A DNA stretch of 64,000 bases, taken from contig NW_005434672.1 in NCBI RefSeq assembly GCF_000315625.1, positions 647,004 to 711,003 of the forward strand, given 5' to 3'. How positions within the stretch are numbered: the stretch's first letter is position 1; every line of letters begins with the position of its first letter. A program made the position numbers and the translations under genes. The notes under the pieces were generated by a model, which had not been told where the DNA came from, ran no database searches, and saw only the letters and a program-made list of their open reading frames with translations. Below are positions 57,278 to 64,000 of the stretch, one piece after another. The stretch is from Guillardia theta CCMP2712. Lineage: Eukaryota; Cryptophyceae; Pyrenomonadales; Geminigeraceae.

Positions 57278-60200
57278 ATGAGGCGACAAGAGCTGCAGCT
57301 GACGCATGTGCCGGTCAAGATCACAGAATCTGGCGCAGGGAATCCTGCACTGTCGGAGCAGTCAGAGGAGGTCAAGTGCCTGATGGAAGAGCTTGAGGGA
57401 TTGAAGACGAAGATTGTAGTGCTGCAAGGAAACATCCCAGCAGAGGAGCTGACCAACCAGTACCTCTTGCTGGCTGAGATCCTCCAACAAGAGCGACAGT
57501 ACTCCAAAAGTTTGCAGGCCGAGACTGAGACCCTCCGCAATGAAATCCTAGACCGAATCAAGTCACTCGAATCCGAGGCAGAAGACCTCTGCTGGAAAAG
57601 AAATGAGGCCATCGCCTCGGAAAATAATGATAGCCGAGTGAGAGCACTCGAGATGAGCCTCAACTCCATGCGAGCTGAGAGGTTCAAGCTCGAACACGCT
57701 CTTGTTAAAGCTGAGCTCGCTTTGCTCAAAGTCTCATCTTTCCATGTTTCTTTCGGTGATCGAGAGGCATCAGATGTCGTCCAAGAGCTCTGCGAACAGC
57801 TGTTGTCTGAAAGGCTGGATCATCTCAGATCGCTGGATCTCATCAGGACATTCTACGAGCAATCGAACAATGTCATGAATGCTGACTGCAAGCAAACTCT
57901 CGAGGTCTCATCCTCTGATCTGCTGTACCTTCATACCTATGCCATCGCTTCTGACTCTTCTAGCAGTATGCTCAAAGGCTGCTGCAAGAATCTTGCAACA
58001 GGCTAAACTCACCTACCCCACACTTTCGCAACGAGCAAGATGGAAAGGTGAACTAGAGGGAGCTGAAGAGGAGGGTCAATGAGGCGAGTGGTGCAGGAAG
58101 AGGTGTTGTCTTGGTTCGATGATGCTCAAGTTCTCGCGCTGAGAGAAGTAAACACGGTCAAAGCTAGCTCCCTCGGCTGAAAGAACCTCAGCAGGTCTCC
58201 ATGCTGCAGCTACACTACAGGAACGCAATGGAGGAGGACATGAAGAAGCTTGCTGTGAAGAAGCAGAAGCAGCGAGCTGTCGTTCATGAGGTGATGCGAG
58301 CAAACATGCACAGGCACTTGTTTGTTTGTTGGGTTGGTGGACAGCATGAAGCCACGACAACGTTGATATCAAGGATGATAATTATTGACGTCAGTTGGTA
58401 GGATGACAAGCAAGAGATGGTCGAGGAGGCGAAAACTCGAGCGAGTTTGCAGCCGAACATCTCTTGGGGATCTCTTGAGGTTCAGTGCATCCCGTAGGAA
58501 GGAAAGTAACATGGCATGCAGCAAGCGGAAACAAGTATATCTTACATCGAGCATCTACTTGTGCGATGTCGAGAGAGGTCAATGTCAAATCCTGTGTCTA
58601 TTCTCATGATGCCTCAGGTTTTCTGACTTGCTGTATCGTCAAGCCCAACTTGAAGTCAATCGCCTGCACCATGTCAATCCTTTCTTCTCTCTGCATCGCT
58701 CGCTGACGGGGGCGCTCAAGGTCGACGGTCTGCAGCATCCGCGTGATGGTAGCCAAGACGCAGAGGGAAGAGACTTGACGGTAGAGGCGATCATGTCAGC
58801 CCTCAGCGCCTCCTTGGAGTCCTACCAGCAAGACGTCCACGAGCTGCAGGTCCATGACGACGAGGATGGCGAGTGTGGGTAACCAGGTTTGCAGGAGTCG
58901 CTTATGAAGGAGCGCCAGCGAGGCGAGGAGCTGCAGTTGACGGTGAGGGTTTAGGGTTTAGGGTTCAGGATGCGCAAACCTGCGTGACCAGCACGTGCAG
59001 ATCCAACACTTGAGGAACCCAAACGAGGAACTCCGAAACCCCGTGACGTCTGCTCATGCAACACCCGACGAGGATCGCAAGATGGTTGAGGCAAAGAAGT
59101 TGCGAGCAGAGCTAGCGCAGGAGAAGCTCAAGGTCGCCGTGATGAGGCTCAAGTCGCAGCAGCAGAATGTGCTCTTGTCTGGCATCATCTCCTCGCTCCA
59201 AGATTGTCTAACCCAAGCTAAGGTTGTGCTCTACCGCATCTCTCCCAGTGACCGGCTGCTCAGGATGAGGTGGGTCGAAATCTGCTAGACATCAAAAATT
59301 CGCTCGAGATGGCAGTCGCTGCTTACACAGAAGAAGCTGGTGAGATGAGCGAGGAGGAGAGAAAACGCTTGACGAGTAAACAGACGAGGAAGAAAATCAG
59401 CGAGTCGTGAGAATGTTCGGAAGCTTGTCTGAATCAAGTTGTGGGATGCTGCTGAAGAATTACATCGAATGCCTGGAGGCTGAGAATGAGAAGCTCTTCC
59501 TCCTAGCCCGCGAGCTCAAGGTGCCTCGCCCGGCGGTGAGTGAAAGTGACAAGACTGCAGGAGGAGAAAGGAGGTGGAGTTGAAGTTTCGTGTGCGCCCG
59601 ACGAGAGTCAGGCAAGGATCGACGCCAACAACACGTCAGAAGCAGCAGCGGAAGCAGAGGCTGCGAGCCGTGAAGAGAAGACGTTGAAGCAGCTGACGGA
59701 CGATGAGCAAGAAAGCTTCAGCAAGAGGAGCAGAAGAGAATGTGAACGAGACAGTCAGCCAAGAGATGTCAAGGAAAGAGAGAGAAGCACGGAGATTACA
59801 AGAACAGAAAGAGAAGCGAGAGCTGGAGGATTAGATACTACAAGAGCAGGAGAAGAAGAGAGAAGGAGGTTGGAAGAGGAGGTGATGGAGCTGAGAGACG
59901 CATTCAAGATTGAGAGAGAGTGGGTGAGGAGGAGGGAAGAGGATCGTGAGCTGCTTGTTAAGCGCTTGGAGGAGCGACTAGCACGTCTGCAGCAGCTCAG
60001 GGAGGAAGCAGGAGGGCATGGCGAGCAAGCACCCAGCAGCAGTCTAGAGGCAGAGGTCGACAACCTGATGGAGCAACTGGCGAAGGAACTTTGACATGCT
60101 GTGAAGAAGGAAGATATGACGTCATCAGCAGGAGCGCGCCGTTAGCTCCTTCCTGTCGCTCCAACTCGACGAGGCAAATCGATTGGTTGAGGTCGCGAAC

Positions 60201-63102
60201 TCAGATGCCGACAATCTAGAAGAGGCGCTAGAGGTGAGGAAGGGAGTAGAAAAAGGGGAGAAGGAGATACGATGACGCTGAAGAAGGGGCGGTGGTGGTT
60301 GTGGACGGCAGTCAACGATTCTGTCAGATCGCCATCCACGACGGAGCTCTTCGGGACTACATCGCTGGGTTAGAGGAGGACTCAGAAGACGCAAAGAAGA
60401 AGCTGAGAAGCTTGGAGCAGCAACTCACTCACGTTGTTTCTTTTCCATATGCGCATGCTCTGCTTCTGACTTGCGCTGCTGCAGCTCTCATGGCAGTTGA
60501 GACAGTCGGAGGTGGCGAACAAGAGTCTGTTTGAGCAGGTGCAAGAGCTCGAGCGAGAACGAGAGACATTCAAGATTGCAGCAAAGGAGAAGACGAGGAA
60601 GTCCCAAGGTGGCAGAGACTCGCCTGCTTCTGCCTGACTCACTTGCTCCTGCAGCCCGTCCGACCGTCACGTCGAACAGGTCAGTGGGTCGCGATGACTC
60701 TATGAAGCTGCTGACAATCATTTTGTCTCCTCTCCCTTGAGAAGGCGGGCAAGGGAAATGGGAGTAGACGTCAGCTATGAAGGAGATGAGATGCATGACG
60801 ATCACTGCAAAGCTGCTATGATGAGCGAGGATCTTGAAAACTTCCGGAAAGAGGGAGTAGAGCATGCAAATAAGATGTCTCAATCAGTCTTGAGGGTGAT
60901 GTTCTTCTCTCCACCTGTATTCCTCCTGCCTCATGATCCATTATCGCCTCCTTGTCCTCCTCCTTCCCCTCCCTCCTCCCTCCTCCTTCCCCTCCTCGGT
61001 CTATTGTTTTGCCTTTCCCAACTTGCTGCCTTAATCTGAGAGCTTTGCAGTCTCAGATTGAAGAGCTTCAGGCAGATCTTCACCTCAGCAACTCAAACAT
61101 GGAGCTCATGTTTGAAGAGATGGAAGGAATGAGGTTGTCCCTTTATGTATCCTCTACCTCCTTACCTTCCTCCTTCTCCCCCTCCTCTCTTTTGTCTTAT
61201 CTTCTTCCATCTTCTCCACCCTCTCCCTCCCCTTCGTTTCCTTTCTCCATCCTTTCTTGGGTTATTCCTTATTCCTCCTGATCAAATCCCTCTCTGCGTT
61301 TCCTGCGCTTGCCATTCTTCCCTAACATGTCAATACCAAATGCCCTCGGCTTCTCCTCCTCATCACGAGTGTTTTCAGACATCAAATGCGAACTCAGACC
61401 AACGACATGCAGGTTTGTTTCTCCCTTTCTGCAGCCATCCATCCGTCCCTCTTCCTCCCTCTCCTGCTGATGGCTACTACAGCAAACATCTTTTGCTATT
61501 GGTGCTATCGAGTCTCTCGTCCTGCAGGTGCCTGATCAGTGGAGGAGCACGAGACTGTTGGTAGACTGCTTGACTCTCGGCAGATCGCTTCCTCCCTACA
61601 CCTTGTACTTCTCTGTCCGTCACTTCAGTAAGTCCTTTTCGCCATCCTTGGCCTCTCCCCTCCTCCTCTCCTCCTCTTTGTGCTCCTCACTTGTGATCAG
61701 AAACCGAGAACATGACGAGACATTACAATCCTCGAGAATTGCACGTCAGGTGGAGAGGTACGAAAATCACTAGATCGAATCGTCGTCATCCTCATCTTGA
61801 TCGTCATCGCTATCATTGTATTTATCGTGAACATATGACCATTATCATTACCATTACCATTTCAATTACTATGAGCATTATCATTACCATGAACTTTATC
61901 ACCATGAACTTTATCACCATCAACATCACCATCATATCATTATCATGATCGTCATCACTATCATTGCCATTACCATTAACATGATCATGATCATGATTAT
62001 TAAACTATTAATAATCATCGTCATCGTCATCGTTGTCATCGTCATAATCATTGTCATCATGATAATAATGATAATAATGATAATCACTATCATTATCGTC
62101 ATCACTATCACCATCATAAAGTCAATTATCCTTATCATCGCCACGACCACAACCCACAAGCGACAACCAAAACCACCGATTCAAACTTCTCATCAGGCAA
62201 TTCAATCACATGCACCGTCCCCCTCAGCTGCCAACCTGCAAATTTGATCCTTACACGTACGAGAACCCCACCCTCTCCTTCATCGTCTTCTCAACGTTCA
62301 CTATTCCATCCCTCCACAACCTCGTTCTCTTCCTCACTTTGTCTTCAGTTGCATTCGCATGCTCGACGACGCATCAACTTATCTTCGCGCGGCTGCTCGC
62401 AGGATGCAGACGAGGCTGCGGGAGCATATGGCGATCATCACTGCAGTGCTACACGAGACGAGGGACATCCATGCGAGCACGCGGGAGGAATTGAAGAGAA
62501 TAGCTTCCATCTGTGCTCCTGCTCTTGCGCAAGGGTCTCAAGGCGCAACATCAATTGTAGAGACCAAGGAAGGGACGAGGATGCAGCAAGCGTATGGACA
62601 GGCCCGAACAGAACGAGGTCATGACAACATCGAAGCTGCAAGGATGAGGGGAAGCGAGAAGGTACAGGGGAGAAATGAAGATCAAGAGGACGGAGAGCTG
62701 CAAGAGGAGCGTGAACTGCTTGTGCAGAAGGTGAGGGACTACAAGGAGCTGTCGGAACTACTGGAACGGGGGATGGAACACATGAGAAGAAAGCATGAAG
62801 CTGCTGTACGGCAGGTGAAGGCAAATGCTCTTCGACACGCGCAGCAGTTGAGGAGGATGATGAACTCGATGCTTCTCCTTGTCCGCAGTGGTCAGCTACA
62901 GCACCTCCAATCTCTCGACTTGCAAACTTTGTCAAATATGATCGGAGGAAATGATCACGTAGGAGATGAAGAGGGTTGAAGAGTTCAAGTCTTGTCTTGT
63001 ACATTATGATATTGATTGTAGAAAGATGAACATCTCTCTTCAGTCTCTGATGGTCCCCACGAGCGAGTACTTGTCGGAAAAAAACTTTTCCCAGTGGTTT
63101 AA
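57278..63102 (+). CDS. Very long coiled-coil protein
   Basis: Many exons, all rich in heptads. The first starts at about 57278 (MRRQELQLTHVPVKI) and continues through LESEAEDLCWKRNEAIASEN. Later blocks read LRAELAQEKLKVAVMRLKSQ (about 59100), then EEERRRLEEEVMELRDAFKI (about 59860), LRQSEVANKSLFEQVQELER (about 60500), QSQIEELQADLHLSNSNMEL (about 61050), and EERELLVQKVRDYKELSELL (about 62700). The C-terminus is probably KKLFPVV with a stop at 63100-63102. No catalytic domain is visible. Such proteins are often centrosomal, basal-body or cytoskeletal. The frame is open up to 56957, so the start could be earlier. Exon limits between 58100 and 59500 and between 60100 and 62400 are unresolved, and the stretch might be two genes. 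Confidence 0.6.
58943..58969. repeat. Interstitial TTTAGGG repeat
   Basis: Two exact TTTAGGG units plus flanking partial units (GAGGGTTTAGGGTTTAGGGT) start at the donor of an intron in the coiled-coil gene. TTTAGGG is the Arabidopsis-type telomere repeat found in plants and several algae. Confidence 0.8.
61790..62155. repeat. ATC/ATT-rich low-complexity tract
   Basis: About 365 bp of irregular ATC, ATT and GTC triplets within an intron of the coiled-coil gene. It resembles the shorter ATC array in the CDK7 intron but is much more degenerate. Confidence 0.9.
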
Positions 63103-63719
63103 GCTTGAAAAGAGCGTAAGTGGGAGATGGAGATCCATCCTTCACCTGTGAAGCTCCTTCTCTCCGAAGTCGGCGGTGGAGGGATCAAGGGCGTCTAACC
63201 TTGTGTTCATTCTCCAGCCCTCATCCTCACTCTCACCCACCTGGTTCCGTTTGCATCTTTCCCAGCATTCTTGATGCGTCTCTTCCGGCAAAGCAGTTGT
63301 ATGGACCTCCGGGCCCTGCCGCCTCTCGTCACCGGCAATGCCGCGCTATCGGTTGTCACCATAGAAGTTGGCGCCGGCAGTCACGTCATAGACTTTACCC
63401 TAACAAGATGAAACTCATGAATCCTCACATCAACATCCCAACTTCTTACCCTCAAGCCAACAAGAATAGGTTTGTCTGGCACCTGGCCACCATTCAACAA
63501 GGAACAAAACAAGAACCCTTTTCACCTTGCCGTCATGATGCTTCAAATCCTCCCGCGTAAATTCCTTGCTCATCTCGCCTGAAGACTGCAAAATCTATCA
63601 GCCTCAGCCTCATCACTTTTCTGCTCCATCCCTCCATCCAGCTCCTCTCTTCCTCCCTGCTTCTCCGTCACCGCATTGCACCCTACTGTTACGACTGCTC
63701 TTGGTTGACTGAATCCTCT
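63103..63719. other. Region downstream of the coiled-coil gene, no supported gene
   Basis: A 146-codon plus-strand ORF at 63120-63560 has biased composition and no family resemblance. The sequence ends at the dispersed motif at 63720. Confidence 0.4.
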
Positions 63720-63749
63720 ACTCAAAGTTAAGTTAAAATCAGTACGAGG
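63720..63749. repeat. Dispersed motif, copy 3
   Basis: ACTCAAAGTTAAGTTAAAAT followed by CAGTACGAGG matches the reverse complement of 50481-50512 with a few changes, and its first 19 bases match 53868-53886 exactly. Confidence 0.75.
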
Positions 63750-63766
63750 TCTAAAAAGAACCGTCT

Positions 63767-63957
<191 letters not shown>

Positions 63958-64000
63958 AGAGAGAAAAGTCACAAGTCACAATCTGTGTACGAACTTCCTT

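Noticed and set aside
62966-63560. A further gene downstream of the coiled-coil gene
   Set aside because: The first part is explained by the terminal exon of the coiled-coil gene and the rest has no coding signature.

Overview
This window is nuclear DNA of a microbial eukaryote. Genes lie on both strands and are cut by many short GT-AG introns, mostly about 35-120 nt and often 42-56 nt. Gene products include CDK7, eIF2D, ataxin-10, CRIPT, a SPATA17-like IQ protein, PH and PDZ proteins, WD40 repeats and a tRNA-Gly. Base composition is moderately GC-rich and introns carry many purine-rich microsatellites. Several products begin with a secretory signal peptide. Imidazoleglycerol-phosphate dehydratase points to a free-living organism that makes histidine. 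My best guess is a flagellated alga with a complex plastid, possibly a cryptophyte of the Guillardia type. That assignment is inference; nothing in the window is diagnostic.

Layout. 0-9.4 kb: an unrecognised gene (-), a CDK7-type kinase (+), HisB/IGPD (-), a PDZ protein with a C-terminal membrane anchor (+) and ataxin-10 (+). 9.4-14.2 kb: fragmentary exons of an unknown gene (-), one orphan terminal exon (+), and a minus-strand gene ending in an MDP-1/HAD-like domain that has lost key aspartates. 15-24.9 kb: a single 12-exon gene (-) for a protein of about 3,044 residues with five or six C2 domains, a Cys4 knuckle, DUF4062, a STAND/NACHT-like NTPase and a WD40 propeller. 25.1-30.7 kb: a multi-PH, coiled-coil, PDZ gene (+). 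30.8-33.8 kb: a 914-residue membrane protein (-) with two SLATT-like (2TM) modules.

34.3-38.2 kb is a repeat-rich island. It holds a degenerate satellite and a near-perfect 463-bp inverted repeat. Each arm carries a tRNA-Gly(GCC) and the 5' end of a small SET-domain gene; only the right-arm copy of that gene is complete. 38.2-49 kb: a non-canonical poly(A)/uridylyl polymerase with a signal peptide (-), a small four-helix membrane protein (+), a secreted unknown (-), a cyanovirin-N-type secreted protein (-) and a membrane-anchored KP-43-like subtilase (+). 49-54 kb: a MITE-like palindrome, a decayed retroelement-like segment and eIF2D (+). 54-64 kb: a SPATA17-like protein (+), a small conserved protein (-), CRIPT (-), a long coiled-coil gene (+), and a (GA)n tract at the end.

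The most interesting content is the neighbourhood of a giant C2-DUF4062-NTPase-WD40 STAND protein and a tandem SLATT protein. Both domain types are linked to signalling and immunity in other organisms. The two are separated only by a PH/PDZ scaffold gene. Exon models below were built by hand from splice signals and reading-frame continuity. Where I could check the sums (CDK7, HisB, ataxin-10, the STAND gene, the SLATT gene, the first gene), the exons add to a whole number of codons.
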